Shown: piece by piece, positions 27,988 through 40,624 of the stretch | Numbering within the stretch: the first letter of the stretch is position 1 | How the letters are laid out: each line of letters opens with the position of its first letter | Assembly (NCBI RefSeq): GCF_036373705.1 | Contig: NW_027102662.1 | Location: forward strand, 434,001-498,000 | Direction: 5' to 3' | DNA length: 64,000 bases | Origin: Amia ocellicauda | Taxonomy: Eukaryota; Chordata; Actinopteri; Amiiformes; Amiidae | Notes under the pieces: model-generated | Seen by the model: only the letters and a program-made list of their open reading frames with translations | Told to the model about the DNA's origin: nothing | The model's database searches: none | Position numbers and translations under genes: made by a program

Positions 27988-30806
27988 CTGATGAAAGTCT
28001 GTCTCTGGTAATGAATGTGGTTCGTAACCCTGAGGGTGGGGCGCTTAGAAGACTGTCGAAATGCTTGAAGAACGACATAATTAGGACCAAGCTCAGGCAA
28101 TTAGTGGTGAGTTCCAGTGGGGACAATAAGCTCTGTTTTGCTTACAGTTTAATAAAACTACTCAGCCCCGACATGCCTGAACCCCAAGCTCTGCAAGAGG
28201 CTTTAATGCTTCATCAGAGGGCCGGCTTAAACTCTCAACAGATGGTTGCCTTTTCAGACATCACCAAGTTTGAGGAGTTGTTGTCTTTAAAAATTGTTGT
28301 GTGGTACCGTTGTGAGGTAAAGGAAGTATTTGTGAAATTTCAGACACATCCTGAAACCCATACACAGACACTGTTTCTCTTCCTAAGTGATAGTCATTAC
28401 TTTGGAATAAAGAGTTTGACGGCTTTTTTGGGTTGTTCGTATGTTTGTCATTGGTGTTATAAGGCCTTCAATGATAAGCTTAAGCACCGCTGTGACGGTT
28501 ACTGTAACGTCTGTTTCAATCCGCAATGTCGTAAGGGTTTGGCCCCTACCATCCGATGTAAAGATTGCTTAAGGATTTGTCTCTCAGCGTTCTGTTTTTC
28601 CGAGCATAAGGTACAGAGGGCCGCTGCTGAGGGGGTTAAAAAACGGAGTTATTGTGATCAAACTAAATATTGCCCGCAGTGTTGCCTCCAGTACCGTTTT
28701 CATGAGGTTAAACCACACAAATGTCTGGAGCCGAGATGCAGGATCTGTAATGCTGATTTAACCCCGGGGTCCGAACACCAGTGCTTTATTCAGCCGGTTA
28801 AAAAGGAGCCGCCGCACAACCGGTATGTCTTTTTTGCTTTTGAATGCCGGCAAGAAAACGGGGTCCACGTTGCTAATTATATACACTGTATTGACATGTT
28901 GGATCGTGAGTGGTCAGCTAGCGGTGAGAGTTGTGTCAGGGATTTCTTTACGCGGTATCGCGGTCCAAAATACCTCAATTACACATTTATTGCCCACAAT
29001 GCTAAGGGTTATGATTCTTACATTTTGATGAAGTATCTGGTGGAAAATGGGGTGACCCCAAAAATAATAGCTCAGGGTAGCAAGATCATGTGTTTCACCG
29101 ACGAAGCTTTCAACTAACGTTACATAGACTCGTTAAATTTCCTCCCCATGAAATTGAGCGCTTTGCCTAAGGCTCTGGGTTTTGAGGCTCAGAAGAAAGG
29201 TTGGTTCTGCCATTTTTTTAATACTAAGGACACTCAAAATTATCGAGGGTCCTACCCGCCCGCCTCTTATTATGGGGTTGATACTATGATGTCTCATGAG
29301 AGGGAGGAATTCTTTAAATGGTACAATACGGTTAAGGGAGGTGTTTTTGATTTCCGAGAAGAGATGGCCGCTTATTGTAAAAATGATGTGGTGATCCTTA
29401 AAGAAGCCTGTGTGCGTTTCCGCGCCGAGGTTATCAACACATCGGGTCTCGACCCTTTGCAAAGTGTGACCATAGCGTCTCTCTGCATGAAAATGTATCG
29501 GTCCAATTTCTTGCAGAAAAACACTATAGCGGTCACCACTTCTGACAACTATCGTGCTAGACAAAAGAACTTTTCGACTGTCTCCATACAGTGGCTGGAA
29601 TACCTGAGTGCCCGGGATAACATCTTCATCAGACATGCTTTAAATCAAGGGGAAGTCAAAATGGGGCCTTATTACTTAGACGGTTTTAGCGACGTGTCCG
29701 GGCGGCGTACCGCTTATGAGTTTGCAGGTTGTATTTACCATGGCTGTCCTCAGTGCTTCGACCCAAACACCTTTAACCCCGTAACACAAAAACTCTGCGG
29801 TGATATGTACTATGATTTCCAGGAACGAATTGAAACTTTAAAAAACACCTATGGTTTGAACGTGCTGGTGATTTGGAAACACGAGTGGACGACCCTGAAG
29901 CAACAGGAAGCGGGTGGACAACGGTTTATGGAAACCTTGGACTTTCCTGAACGTCTAGAGCCCCGGGATGCGTTATTTGGGGGTCGTACCAACGCCCTCT
30001 GTTTACATTATGAGGTAAAGGAGGGTGAGAGAGTAGATTACTATGATTTCACCAGTCTGTACCCTTATGTCAACAAGACCAAAATGTACCCGGTGGGGCG
30101 TCCAACCATTGTTTATCGTGACTTTCTCGAAATCGGACATTACTTTGGTTTGATCAAAGTCACCATGTACCCTCCTCGCGAGCTGTTCTTACCCGTGTTG
30201 CCTTACTGGTGTTCGGGAAAATTGATGTTCCCTCTGTGTAGAACGTGTGTGGAAACTGAAAATCAAACTACCTCTTGTCTGCACAGTGATGAAGAGAGAG
30301 CGCTGACGGGTGTTACCACGGCTTACGCCCGGCTTGAACTGTACAACTTAATGGATCAGTTGCAGGAACGCACGCTCTATCATGATACTGACTCTGTAAT
30401 CTTTGTCACCAGGCCAGGGGATTGGGTCCCTCCCCTCGGGGACTACCTTGGGGAGTTAACGAGCGAACTAGATCCTCAGGACCACATAGTGGAGTTTGTT
30501 TCAGGGGGTCCTAAGACTTACGCATACAGAACGGCTGCGGGTAAGACCTGTATGAAAGTTAAGGGTTTCACTCTGAACCATTGTAACAACAAGCTCATTA
30601 ACATCAAGTCTCTGACGACCCTGGTAGAAAGTTTTGTAACCGAGAAAGACGCGCCTCCTCGTGAGATTATTACAGCCGGAAATCAGATCTATCGCAATAA
30701 AAAGGGGTACACGTTGGAAAATAGATCACTAAACAAACGATTCAGGGTGGTGTACAATAAAAGAGTGTTGAAGACTGATTATACCACTCTGCCTTATGGA
30801 TATTAG
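27963..30806 (+). pseudogene. Protein-primed DNA polymerase B, copy 2
   Basis: Carries the N-terminal LC-x-A and Cys-rich regions, exonuclease-like segments, DFTSLYP and YHDTDS. Shorter than in copy 1. Broken. Confidence 0.92.
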
Positions 30807-31457
30807 CGGTGGTTTTGATAACAGACTTCAACACCCTTTCTCCTGTATTATAGCTGGTCCCTCCAATTCGGGGAAGAGCTATCTTATAAAGAACATCATA
30901 GAAGATGTGGACGCAACCAAGTCCCAAGCTCTTGACAACATAGTGTGGTGTTACTCTTGCTGGCAACCTCTCTACGATGATTTGGCTTCGAAAAAAAATA
31001 ATCTGAAATTTGTGCAAGGTCTCCCCGCCTTGTTGTGTGACGATGACTTGTTCCCGCCCGGTCAAACTAATCTAGTGATCCTTGATGACCTGATGGAGCA
31101 GGCCGGTGACAACAGTGAAGTGGAAAAAGCTTTCACAAAGTACACTCATCATAGGAATTTAAGTATTATTTATTTAGTTCAAAATCTATTTTTTCAAGGT
31201 AAAAAAAGCCGCACTATTAATTTAAATGCCAATTATATAATTCTTTTTAAAAACCCCAGAGATAAACTACAGGTCACCGTCTTGGCTCGTCAAATGTACC
31301 CTAACCAGACCAAGTTCTTTTTGGAGGCATTTGAGGATGCCACCAAAAAACCCTACGGGTACTTGATTGCAGACTTAAAAGCACAAACCCCAGAAGACTA
31401 ACAGGTTTGTGCCCGCCCGATTGGCCGGCAGTGTATGTGCTAAAGAAAAGGAAATAA
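30796..31457 (+). pseudogene. Packaging ATPase, copy 2
   Basis: Walker A AGPSNSGKS and Walker B LVILDD present; same overlap with the polymerase end. Broken. Confidence 0.88.
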
Positions 31458-31463
31458 ATAAGA

Positions 31464-31799
31464 ATGTCTGTTCGGATTAAAAGAAATCTGCCACTTTTGC
31501 AAATGTTATTTGAGGGGAGCCCGCGCCATAGGAAAGCTGTGCTGGCAGGGGCCCCCTCGGATTTGATCGAGACCCTGTGTGAAATAGCTTTTAACATCTT
31601 ACGTGGTAATATACCCCTAACCCCTTCTCAACATTCTAAACTCAAAAAACAAAAAGCGGTTATCAAGATCATCGCTAATAAGAAGTATTCTATTAAAAGA
31701 AAAAGAAAGAAGATTAATCAAACCGGGGGTTTTATAGGACCGCTGTTGAGCATAGCCGTGCCTTTCCTAACCAGTCTTCTAGCTTCCAGAGTGGGTTAA
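31464..31799 (+). CDS. Conserved small basic Polinton protein, copy 2
   Basis: Predicted product identical to that at 13608-13943. Open frame. Confidence 0.75.
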   Translation: MSVRIKRNLPLLQMLFEGSPRHRKAVLAGAPSDLIETLCEIAFNILRGNIPLTPSQHSKLKKQKAVIKIIANKKYSIKRKRKKINQTGGFIGPLLSIAVPFLTSLLASRVG

Positions 31800-31801
31800 T
31801 A

Positions 31802-32545
31802 ATGGAATATGCTCAGAAAATGTTTTTGATCCCTCAGGAGCAGCTTGAGAAACTGAGAAAAAATGTTGTCGGGCCAGAGCCCATTAGACAAACGGCCGAA
31901 AACAACCTGGACTCTGAAATGAAAGCTATACAGGCCAGGGCCGATTTAAATCAGTATTCCAAAGCCCAGTTGTATACCAACACGTTACAGCGCTACCTCC
32001 ATTTGGTTAGACAGGGTGAAAAAGATCAAAACATTTTAACTTTAACCATGGCCTCTCAAGAAAATGGTTCTGGGGCTGATGCGGGGGGTACGGTTGATAA
32101 AGATGTTGCGGTGACCGAACCTGTTGAGAGTTCAGAGGGAGATGTTGTAACGGATGTTTTGAGAAACATGCCGGCCAGAAGCAAAAGACATGCAGAATAT
32201 ATCCTGCACAAAATGGTTCAGAAACCGCGGGTAACGGCTTGGAATGAACAGGGTGAATTTGTTTTTAAAGGACAACTGATCAAAGGTTCACACATGTTTG
32301 ATTTGTTGAAGAGTGTCACTAGCACTAATAAGGTACCCGATAGTCGCCGACCTGTAGGCTGGAATGCTTTCCTACAGGCGATGGCCTGTCTGAACATGCC
32401 CCAATCCACAGTTCCTAACCAGGAAACGCGACAAAAATTCCATCTGTGTAAAGAGGTGGAGCCTGATCTGACTCCGATATCTCATTACTCTGACCGTGCT
32501 GAGCGACCATCCTCAGGATCAATCCATCGTTGGGAAGCTTATTAA
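31802..32545 (+). CDS. Conserved Polinton protein (247 aa), copy 2
   Basis: Near-identical to 13946-14689. Open frame. Confidence 0.75.
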   Translation: MEYAQKMFLIPQEQLEKLRKNVVGPEPIRQTAENNLDSEMKAIQARADLNQYSKAQLYTNTLQRYLHLVRQGEKDQNILTLTMASQENGSGADAGGTVDKDVAVTEPVESSEGDVVTDVLRNMPARSKRHAEYILHKMVQKPRVTAWNEQGEFVFKGQLIKGSHMFDLLKSVTSTNKVPDSRRPVGWNAFLQAMACLNMPQSTVPNQETRQKFHLCKEVEPDLTPISHYSDRAERPSSGSIHRWEAY

Positions 32546-32724
32546 TCTCATGTTTTTATTTGTCTCCCCTGTAAATAATGACCCGACAAACAATTTTTTA
32601 TTTAATTTTTTTTATTTTCAAATGTTGTACATTTATTTATAACATAACCCCTGCTTTGTATTAGAATTGTTTTGAATAAAAACTAAACTAATGATTCAAA
32701 GGCTGTTTTCATTATTTTTTCACC

Positions 32725-33282
32725 TTAACACGCATGACATCTTTTAAAATCCTCACAAGAACACCCCATCTGTATACATGGCTGGCTAGGGTCGTAAGTC
32801 ATTGTGTTATAAGGGGGGGTCCACAGTGTACTGACAAACTCTGCCACTTTTTTATCATTTTGGCCTAAATCCTCACTGTACAAGGCCATAATATCGGGGT
32901 ATGACCTTCCTTTAGATCTATGATATAAGAAAAACACACAGTGTTGACCACAAGTGAAGGTCTGAAGACTTTGTACTTGACGACCGCTGTAAATGGTTTC
33001 TTGACAGTTGTTGAGCAGAAAGTTATTGATCTTCCGAGGGAAAGGTCTGAAATCCGGGGGGTTTCCATAGGAATCAAAAAATTCACCACGGTGGTCCTCC
33101 CTTAGATAAATAGCCAGCCAATGTTCTCCGGGCATATTTTTAGGGTGTGTGTTGATTATGTACATTGCAGGTAAATTCTTGATCTTAAATTTAGGCAGCT
33201 GATCGCAGGCGTAGACTCCTTGAAACAGTTTCCGTGAGCCGGCCAGGGCATTCATGATGTGGTTGAGCTCTCTGGTGTTCAT
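32725..33282 (-). CDS. Adenain-like cysteine protease, copy 2
   Basis: GEHWL, FFDSYGNPP and CGQHCVFFL are all present. Open frame from MNTRELNH, followed by the same convergent poly(A) gap. Confidence 0.87.
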   Translation of the reverse strand: MNTRELNHIMNALAGSRKLFQGVYACDQLPKFKIKNLPAMYIINTHPKNMPGEHWLAIYLREDHRGEFFDSYGNPPDFRPFPRKINNFLLNNCQETIYSGRQVQSLQTFTCGQHCVFFLYHRSKGRSYPDIMALYSEDLGQNDKKVAEFVSTLWTPPYNTMTYDPSQPCIQMGCSCEDFKRCHAC

Positions 33283-33283
33283 T

Positions 33284-34474
33284 TTAATAATAATCATACA
33301 GAACGTTTCTCCTCTGATTCACCTCAATAATGTTGTCAAACACAGCATACACGACCATATTTACAGTGCGTGGTAGAGGCTGCTTGAAACGCATCTCCAA
33401 ACGCATATTGCCCGTCTTCATCAGTGAAAAATGTTGTCCACACTCTTCATCAGGGGTCAGGTTGAAACCGTTCAGGGTGTAACCGCTGCAGTATTCCCGG
33501 CGATCGATCAGCAGAGTTTGATCCTTGAGATGACGACCCGTAGCCAGTACTAGACTGTAATATTCACGAACCGCATTGCCGTTTTCAAAGTCAGGTTGAA
33601 AAGGTCTGGATGGAACCTGCACACCATCGACGTACAACGCTATAAATTCCGCGTTAAAATGTTTAAAGTTAAAGGGGTTCTTGTTGTAAACCCCGGTAAA
33701 TGCATCATTATCCACGAGACCTATAATAACCTGTTTTGGGAGCTGTCCTAGAAACAGATTTTCCTGGTTCATCACCCGTGTCCCTGCGGGGATACTGTGG
33801 ACTTTCATATAGACTCTTTCGATCGGGTACTTGGCGTTTGCCGTCATTAACGCCTGCGTGTGTCCTAGTTTAACCGCCGGGGAGACGGACACTTTCTTCA
33901 CAAACAGCGAGGCCAATAATATGGTCAGTTTATATTTTTCAGTATCAGGGGTCATCAGACAAAAAGCACTTTTACTACGGATCATTTTAATTTTAATGTC
34001 TACCCCGTTGAGCATGAGTTTTTCTTGGAAAAATATGTCTGCATGGATATGCCCCATTAGCTCAAAGGTCCTCCCTTCTGTTGAAGAGGCTGTTCTTTTT
34101 TGAAAACCCTTATTGAGTCCCTCTGGATCCTTGTCGTCCATAGCTTCCGGGATGTCTTTGAAGAAAAGGCCGGGGCTGAACTGTTTGCTCAGGGTCTCCT
34201 CACTATAATTAAGGATACACTCCATCATGGCTCTATAGGGGTAAGTATTGCTGCTTTGACTAATGAACTGATCTCCCAGGGTCACATCCACCTGTGAAAA
34301 CATGGTGGCCACCGGGTAATTGATGACCCCAGCGTTGGCCGTCTTCTCGATTGCATCGCCATCCTCATCAGTCACTTTACAGTTCATTAAAATAAATGTG
34401 TTATTCAAATCAATATAATCCTCGCCATTGCCAGCTATAAAAAACTCCAGAGGGGCCGTGTCTGAAATTTCCAC
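33284..34474 (-). pseudogene. Major capsid protein, copy 2
   Basis: Signatures PLEFFIAGNGEDYIDLNN and MFSQVDVTL are present. Shorter than the other copies at its N-terminal side and merging there with the small basic protein gene. Broken. Confidence 0.88.
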
Positions 34475-34868
34475 GATATGTTGGAGAATGAGAGATTCTT
34501 CGTTTTTTGTTAGCCACGGATCTTCGTCGCCCTGGTGGACACATGCTGTTTCTTCTTTTACCCCCCCTCCTCGCCATTACCATGAGACCCGAACCCTCCT
34601 GATGCTCATGGCTAGCTGCCCGGTTCATAACATTGGTGAACACGTCACTAACAATATTTTTAGCCGCTGATTTCAAGTGGGGTCTGGCTATAGCAAAGCC
34701 TCTCTTAAGCAGGGGTACGGCCATTCTAAAGAGACCACGAAAGAGTCCTCCTAGACCGGCGCCATACATTGTGGGGGCTCCTACAATACCGGGCAAGCCG
34801 TTCCCGGCTTGCATCTTGTAATAATCCACATAGGCGCTAGGATCTACATAACCCCTCGAGGTAGCCAT
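34468..34868 (-). pseudogene. Small basic virion protein (PX/pVI-like), copy 2
   Basis: Shows the N-terminus MATSRGYVDPSAYVDYYKM in frame with the Gly-rich amphipathic segment, which supports the chosen start for this gene family. Broken at the other end. Confidence 0.65.
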
Positions 34869-34869
34869 T

Positions 34870-35597
34870 TTAATAATGTACACACTGTTTCAGGGGTCGA
34901 AAATGTAGTTTGACAATAACTTTACCGAAGCGGAAGGGTACGTTGATATTCTGATCCGATTTGACTTCGATCGTGATGTTGTCAAAGTGGGTCTTTGAGA
35001 CTGGTACGTAGTGTGGCTTGTCATAAGTAATTGTGACCATGTCATTGCTTTTACCTTTAATAAGTACATTTCTCAAAAGGGGGACATAACTATCCCCGAC
35101 CCTCTGGTGGGTTATGATATCCGTATACACATAAAGAGTGTAAAAGCCGCCCCACCACTTCTGAGAACCTGCTCTCTGTGTCAGAATAGAACCCTAATAT
35201 ACGCCCCAGTTGGCCGCTGGTTTGAATGCTAATACCTGGTTTTGACACCTTGTACACTCTGTTTTTAATAGGGTTGTAATATAGCTTGATGTTGGGGGTG
35301 CCTTCTGAGAACTGTTTATGAATCTCATCTAATATTTTATCCACATTGTCATAATAACCTCCTTGTATCGTGAATATCCATTGATTTTAACATCATCAAA
35401 AATGGCGAAGGTGGCATCCTTATCTTGTAAAACAGCCCAAGTGTAAGGATACTGTATTTCCGCCAACCCCACTTCCCACGACCCCCTTAGATCTATAGAT
35501 TTTCCAAATTGTACCGTGTAACTGGATATTTCATTTTTAGGGTATATATCGAGAGAGGCGTTACTGGGTAGAGTCACGTAGAAGCCTCCTGATTCCA
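34870..35597 (-). pseudogene. Penton-like minor capsid protein, copy 2
   Basis: Start MESGGFYVTLPSNAS; the conserved C-terminal segment NVPFRFGKVIVKLHFRP ends next to the small basic protein. Broken. Confidence 0.68.
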
Positions 35598-35644
35598 TCT
35601 TGAGTATCGAGAGTAATGCCCCCAACACACCCGCGGGCATGTTG

Positions 35645-36736
35645 TTATAAGGATTGAATATCGCAAACCTGTTGTTCCGGGACCCAACTATTGAACTTTT
35701 CAGGCCATCCAAGCCATTTCACCAACACGTATTTTTTCCGGTTCTGGGTTTTTTCAGCTAATATCTTTTCAACTCTGTATACACTGTCTTTACCCACAAT
35801 CATTTTTTGTAACTCGGCTTCGTAAAACGTTCCTTCTATATCCTCCCCGTCATAGTCTTTTAACCGGTACACGGGGGGGTCTCAAGCCAACTGTTCGGTA
35901 ACTGTAAAATATTCGTCAGAAAATGTTTGTTCATAACCTTTGGCAAAAGTACTCCTTAGCTTTGAAACGCGAACCACATCACCGATGTTGAACTTATAAG
36001 TAGTTTTTCCCTTCTTAATAAATGGTCCGTATAATTCTTTATAGACCTTAAAAGAATTACTTTGATCAACATCTATAGGCTTCATTTTAATACTGGTGTG
36101 ATACCCTTGGTTGTAAGCATCGATAAAATCCTGAACTTTATCAAAATACTTGAACGTGTTGACCGCTGTAAAATATCTCCAGATTTTGGTCTTCATGGTG
36201 CGGTTAAACCTCTCCACTACCAATGCCTTAAGCTCATTACCGGTGGTGAAATGATGTATTTTGTGTCTCTTCAGTAGATTCTGAAATTCTCTGTTGAGAA
36301 ACTCTTTTCCTTTATCAGTCTGCAGTTTTTTAGGACATCGACCCTGGGACAATATATCCTCAAAGGCCCTTGTCACCGCCCGACCTGTTTTTTTATGTAG
36401 AATGCGAGCCCAGGCATATTTTGATAACACATCGATACACATCAACATCAATTTGTGACCATTGTTATGTTTTGATAAATTTGACATATCGACTAGATCC
36501 ATTTGCCATTGTGAGTCTATGTCAGTTGCATATACGCGGTTTCTTTTAAAGTTAATCCTGAGAGGTTTATGTAAGGTATAGGCGTCTTGTTCCCGTAACC
36601 ATTCTGAAACAACCACATCATTAACCTTCACTCCGGCCTCAGCGAGTCCTCTTTGAAAACCCTTCTTACCCGCCAAACCCCCAATCTTGGCTGGGTTGTA
36701 GTATAGTTCCTGCATTTGGGGAGCTTGCCGAGTCAT
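35645..36736 (-). pseudogene. Polinton integrase with chromodomain, copy 2
   Basis: DDE motifs and chromodomain as in copy 1; TATAAAA box at 36777-36783. Broken. Confidence 0.88.
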
Positions 36737-36776
36737 TCTGTCAAATAACCAAACAGACCCACACTATGCGCAAAGT

Positions 36777-36783
36777 TTTTATA
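36777..36783 (-). promoter_or_regulatory. TATAAAA box upstream of integrase, copy 2
   Basis: Conserved with 2416-2422 and 19088-19094. Confidence 0.48.
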
Positions 36784-36908
36784 CAAGGTTTTTTATTCAA
36801 CTTCAGGAGAGCAGATACCCCTTTTTAGACATTTGAGAAAAGTATAACATACACAACAATTTTTTCTACGGTCCAGACAAAAAGAAATCAGATGATTGGT
36901 TACTTGAT

Positions 36909-37301
36909 CTATATCAACAAATATACCTGTTTCTTTATCTTGTAGGCACACACCTCAGTTACATATGTAAATAAAACAACAATATGACCTATTTTAAAAG
37001 TAAACAGAGGTGTATTAAACATGCTCAGCAAAAGGTCATACAGATGTTGATGATATGGCCTAATATCATTCTTGGCCCCCTTGAGCGCTTCATCCCAGTG
37101 TTCGTACCCCCCGGTCTTTGTTACAGCAGCCATTCACTTTTCCAGGTTTGAAAGTTGATCCTCATCGATGGTTAAATCTGTAGAGAAAAGGCTCGCGTTG
37201 GCTACTTTTCTGTCAAGCACATGGTGTAATAGCGCTCTCAGGTTAGCTACAGAGTGTTGATGACAGAACCAGTTGCAGAAGCAGTCCAGAACATTCCCCA
37301 T
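36909..37301 (-). pseudogene. Possible Bcl-2-like gene, copy 2
   Basis: BH1-like FKIGHIVVLFTYVTEVCAY present. Broken. Confidence 0.42.
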
Positions 37302-37313
37302 GTTCAAAGTCCC

Positions 37314-38162
37314 TTAGTTCAGGTCAGAGTCTGAATCAGTGGCGTAGATGTCGAATTCCTCGTCGCTGCCCCCAGCTTTAACTTCTTTACTGAAGAAATA
37401 AGCTTTTAGCTTGCCAGCGGTTTTTCTACTCGGCTCATCCAGGTCATTGACCAGCTGCCCAAGTTTCTCTATTATAAACGGCTCCTTTTTCAGCTCCAGC
37501 AAAATCTCATCTATGATTTTCTGGACTTGTCCCGCAGTGACATGTATGTGGGAGTAAGACAGCGCCTTGATTAGTGCCGGTTTCAGCCACGGTTTGTTCA
37601 GTCTTCTGTAAAACACGTTGAAATAGAACAGGAAATAGTAACGGTCTGGTTCAAACAAACAACTGTGTCTCAACTGACTGGGGTGATTCACTTCACACCC
37701 CCGACAGACTTCTTTCAGAGCTCGGTCGATGAGAGCACTCAGAATATACACCAGGGTGCTTTTAACCACTCTGCTTACTTGGTCACATACCCCGGGCATA
37801 AATCCTGCGTCTTCATCACGCCCCTGGGACAGTCCGATGCTCATTGGGTCGCCTGGTGGTTTGTGGGGTGTTTCTACATCCATTGGACTGACCCCCTCCT
37901 GAGACGCACAGACGGTAGACAGTTCGGCAAAATCGAGGCCCTCCATGAGCTCCAGAGGCTGGGGATCCCCGAGACTCATTTGGACATCCATCGCACCGCA
38001 TGTTGTTTCGTCCTGAGGGACCGGGGTCTGAGGTCTTGGAGGGTAACCGCAGTCAGAGGGTTCCAGAGTGTATACAAAATCTGGGGAATAGAACCAGGGG
38101 TGATCCCGGGTTTGAAGAGGCCTGTAGAGCCTGTCGACGTCCGCAGCTTTCGGGTAAGACAT
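37314..38162 (-). CDS. Unknown 282-residue protein with Cys/His cluster, copy 2
   Basis: Same as 2953-3801 with CRGCEVNHPSQLRHSC and acidic tail. Open frame. Confidence 0.6.
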   Translation of the reverse strand: MSYPKAADVDRLYRPLQTRDHPWFYSPDFVYTLEPSDCGYPPRPQTPVPQDETTCGAMDVQMSLGDPQPLELMEGLDFAELSTVCASQEGVSPMDVETPHKPPGDPMSIGLSQGRDEDAGFMPGVCDQVSRVVKSTLVYILSALIDRALKEVCRGCEVNHPSQLRHSCLFEPDRYYFLFYFNVFYRRLNKPWLKPALIKALSYSHIHVTAGQVQKIIDEILLELKKEPFIIEKLGQLVNDLDEPSRKTAGKLKAYFFSKEVKAGGSDEEFDIYATDSDSDLN

Positions 38163-38197
38163 TCTCTTTAATTTTAAACCATGAATGAATTGTTGCG

Positions 38198-38225
38198 CCT
38201 TTTATCCTATCTCTTCACTACGTCA
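38198..38225 (-). promoter_or_regulatory. TATA-like and CRE-like motifs, copy 2
   Basis: GATAAAAGG (38198-38206) and TGACGTA (38219-38225) on the minus strand, upstream of the ATG at 38162. Confidence 0.45.
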
Positions 38226-38240
38226 CGACACACCGCCCTC

Positions 38241-38831
38241 TTAGAAGAGAGTAGCCCCTGAGCCGTCAGACCCCCCTCCAAAACCCCACACGTCGTCGGT
38301 TTTATCATCGTCGTCGTCATTCAAGGGGGATATATAATCCATAATCCAGCATATTCTCCTTCTAACCAAATCCAGTTGCGAACATTTGGTCAAGATGTCA
38401 AAACCATCATTTATACAGTTTATGACCTCTTTCAAGAACGGCCAGTCCACGGCGTCAAACATAATTTCAGTAACCTGTTTTTCTGGATCCTCCACACCCC
38501 CTTCAATAGGGTTTGTAATCAGGGTACTGCTAAACAAAACCTTACGATCTGTAGTTTGAGATAGACTCTTCACCACTCTACCGTAGTTCTGCAAGCTTTC
38601 CCATTCACACCTTTCAAAACCCTGAGTCGGAGACTCCATTTCGCATTCTCTTGGACCCTCTTGCAAGCCTTCTAGAGTCTTATCCACAAGCCCCAGATCT
38701 CTCCAGGCCATCACCTTCAACCAGTCCTCATAAGAGTATTCAATTACCGTCTCAAAAGGTTCCAACGTACCCTCCTTCTCTCCCAAAGCAAAAAGCTCCA
38801 CTCCAACATAGCTGGGATCCCTTTTAAAGCG
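38241..38831 (-). pseudogene. Right-end gene, copy 2, partial
   Basis: C-terminal three quarters of the right-end protein. The open frame runs on into tRNA spacer sequence (to 39065), so its apparent N-terminus is not part of the gene. Broken. Confidence 0.6.
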
Positions 38832-39027
38832 CAGGGCGACCTGCCTTTGAAAGAGTTTCCAAAGTGTCCTGATGTGCCCTTTAGCAATGCCAAACAGGTC
38901 TGTGAAAATGGCATCCTTTCGCGGCACTTCAGACGCCATCTCACAGTCTAGCCGACCTGAAATGCGTGAGCCCGTTTTACCAGCAGGCTTCAACGGTAAC
39001 CGTTTGAAGCAAGACGTGGCGGTGTCA

Positions 39028-39100
39028 GTTTCCGTAGTGTAGCGGTTATCACGTTCGCCTAACACGCGAAAGGTCCCCGGTTCGAAACCGGGCGGAAACA
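39028..39100 (+). tRNA. tRNA-Val (AAC)
   Basis: Identical to the perfect gene at 21147-21219, loop CTAACAC. Looks functional. Confidence 0.92.
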
Positions 39101-39699
39101 GCCTGCTGTGGGCCGGTCCATTTCATCCTGTTTGCCCTTGTGGTTCCCCGGAGGCGGTGGGTAGCTTTTCTTCATTGGAGTGCCCGAAATCGGTGCTCTC
39201 AGAGCGTCCGTCCGTCGACAGGTTGAAATTGTAAACGCTGGTGTAGCCACTTTTAATTAAAATCTGATGATGATGATGATGATGATGTTGTTGTTGTTGT
39301 TCTTGTTGTTGTTCTTGTTGTCATCGTGGTCGCCGTCATTATTATTGTTAAAGTAAAGCAGTAGTTAGATTTGTTGCTACCGTAAGGTGCAGAAGGCACA
39401 ATAGCTCTGTGATTGTCTGATGGTGGCACAAGACAAGCAGCAGCTGTTTGAACAAGCCATTGAGCATCACCTTGTTGGGGTAAGTGTAAGTCTTGTCATA
39501 GCTCAGGGCGTTCTTCCTTTGAAAGAGTTTCCAAAGTGTCCTGATGTGCCCTTTAGCAATGCCAAACAGGTCAGTGAAAATGGCATCCTTTCGCCGCACT
39601 TCAGACGACATCTCACAGCCTAGCCGACCTGAATCACCTGAGCCCGTTTTACCAGCAGGCTTTAACGGTAACCATTTGAAGCAAGAGGCAGCGGTGTCA

Positions 39700-39772
39700 G
39701 TTTCCGTAGTGTAGCGGTTATCACGTTCGCCCAACGCGCGAAAGGTCCCCGGTTCGAAACCGGGCGGAAACA
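39700..39772 (+). tRNA. tRNA-Val (AAC)
   Basis: Cloverleaf intact; the anticodon loop is CCAACGC (C instead of T before the anticodon, G after it), unlike the usual U33. That could lower function. Confidence 0.82.
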
Positions 39773-40047
39773 GCCTACTGTGCCCTTTTCGTCATGCTTG
39801 CCCTCGTGGTTCCCCGGAGGCGGTGGGTGTCTTTTCTTCATTGGAGTGCCCGCAATCGATGCACTCAGAGCGTCCGTCCGTCGACAGGTTGAAATTGTAA
39901 ACGCTGGTGTAGCCACTTTTAATTAAAATCTGATGATGATGATGATGATGATGTTGTTGTTGTTGTTCTTGTTGTCATCGTGGTCGCCGTCATTATTATT
40001 GTTAAAGTAAAGCAGTAGTTAGATTTGTTGCTACCGTAAGGTGTAGA

Positions 40048-40624
40048 AGACAACAGTAGGTATGGCGTGTGATATCAAAACATTCAGAATACTTTTAACC
40101 TATATAATTTATAAGCTTTGTAAAATAAACCCAAATATCTCTTTTGCGGGGATAAACGCTGTTCTGAGTAGTTTGTGACTTGTTTAATACCAAACAAAAC
40201 ATCGCTATAAAAAATAAATAAAAAAATCACTGTAAAAGCGCTAGTTATTTTTGATCTTTATAGTTATTTTCTAGGCTCAGGTTGTTTTTTAGCGCTTATA
40301 AAGGCCTGAAATATTCTTAGTGGTTGTTGACTATAGGTCTTGATGCTTAAAAATGTTTTTTTGAGAGACCAAAAGGTTCTAATAAAAGTTTAGAGTAGAG
40401 AGGAGAGAGATCGTCTCCATCTTGGTTTCTATTTGAAATTTGATGCAGTGTCATTTTATTGGTTGGTTTTGATATGTTAATTGGTAACAGGGTGGCACAA
40501 AGGCCAGACCAGAACAATGCCTTCCAAGCAGATCCGGCATGTGGCCATCAGTATAAGTATGAAGGTCTGGTCTTCAGCTCGACAGACTCACACTGACCTT
40601 TCGATTTAAGACTAAAGATCAACA
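40048..40624 (+). other. Left leader, partial, copy 3
   Basis: Inner part of the leader: poly-A-like tract, TATA-like box at 40552-40559 and flanking inverted heptamers CCAGACC/GGTCTGG. No gene seen. Confidence 0.75.

Larger units (their letters stand above)
23671..38831 (+). mobile_element. Polinton copy 2 (left repeat present, right end missing)
   Basis: Same gene order as copy 1, including a separate 282-residue gene on the right. The left terminal repeat is present. On the right the element runs into tRNA repeat sequence at about 38831, where element and spacer share the short sequence agcg. Broken, with more breaks than copy 1 (about ten). Confidence 0.95.
38832..40047 (+). repeat. tRNA-Val tandem repeat region C
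   Basis: Two AAC units, each with a (GAT)n(GTT)n tract (about 39265-39325 and 39931-39978), between copies 2 and 3. No CAC unit and no Polinton target sequence occur here. No protein gene supported. Confidence 0.85.

Noticed and set aside
38832-39065. Extended N-terminus of the right-end gene in copy 2 (MLGERDNRYTTETD...)
   Set aside because: This is translated tRNA spacer joined to the element, absent from the complete gene in copy 1.
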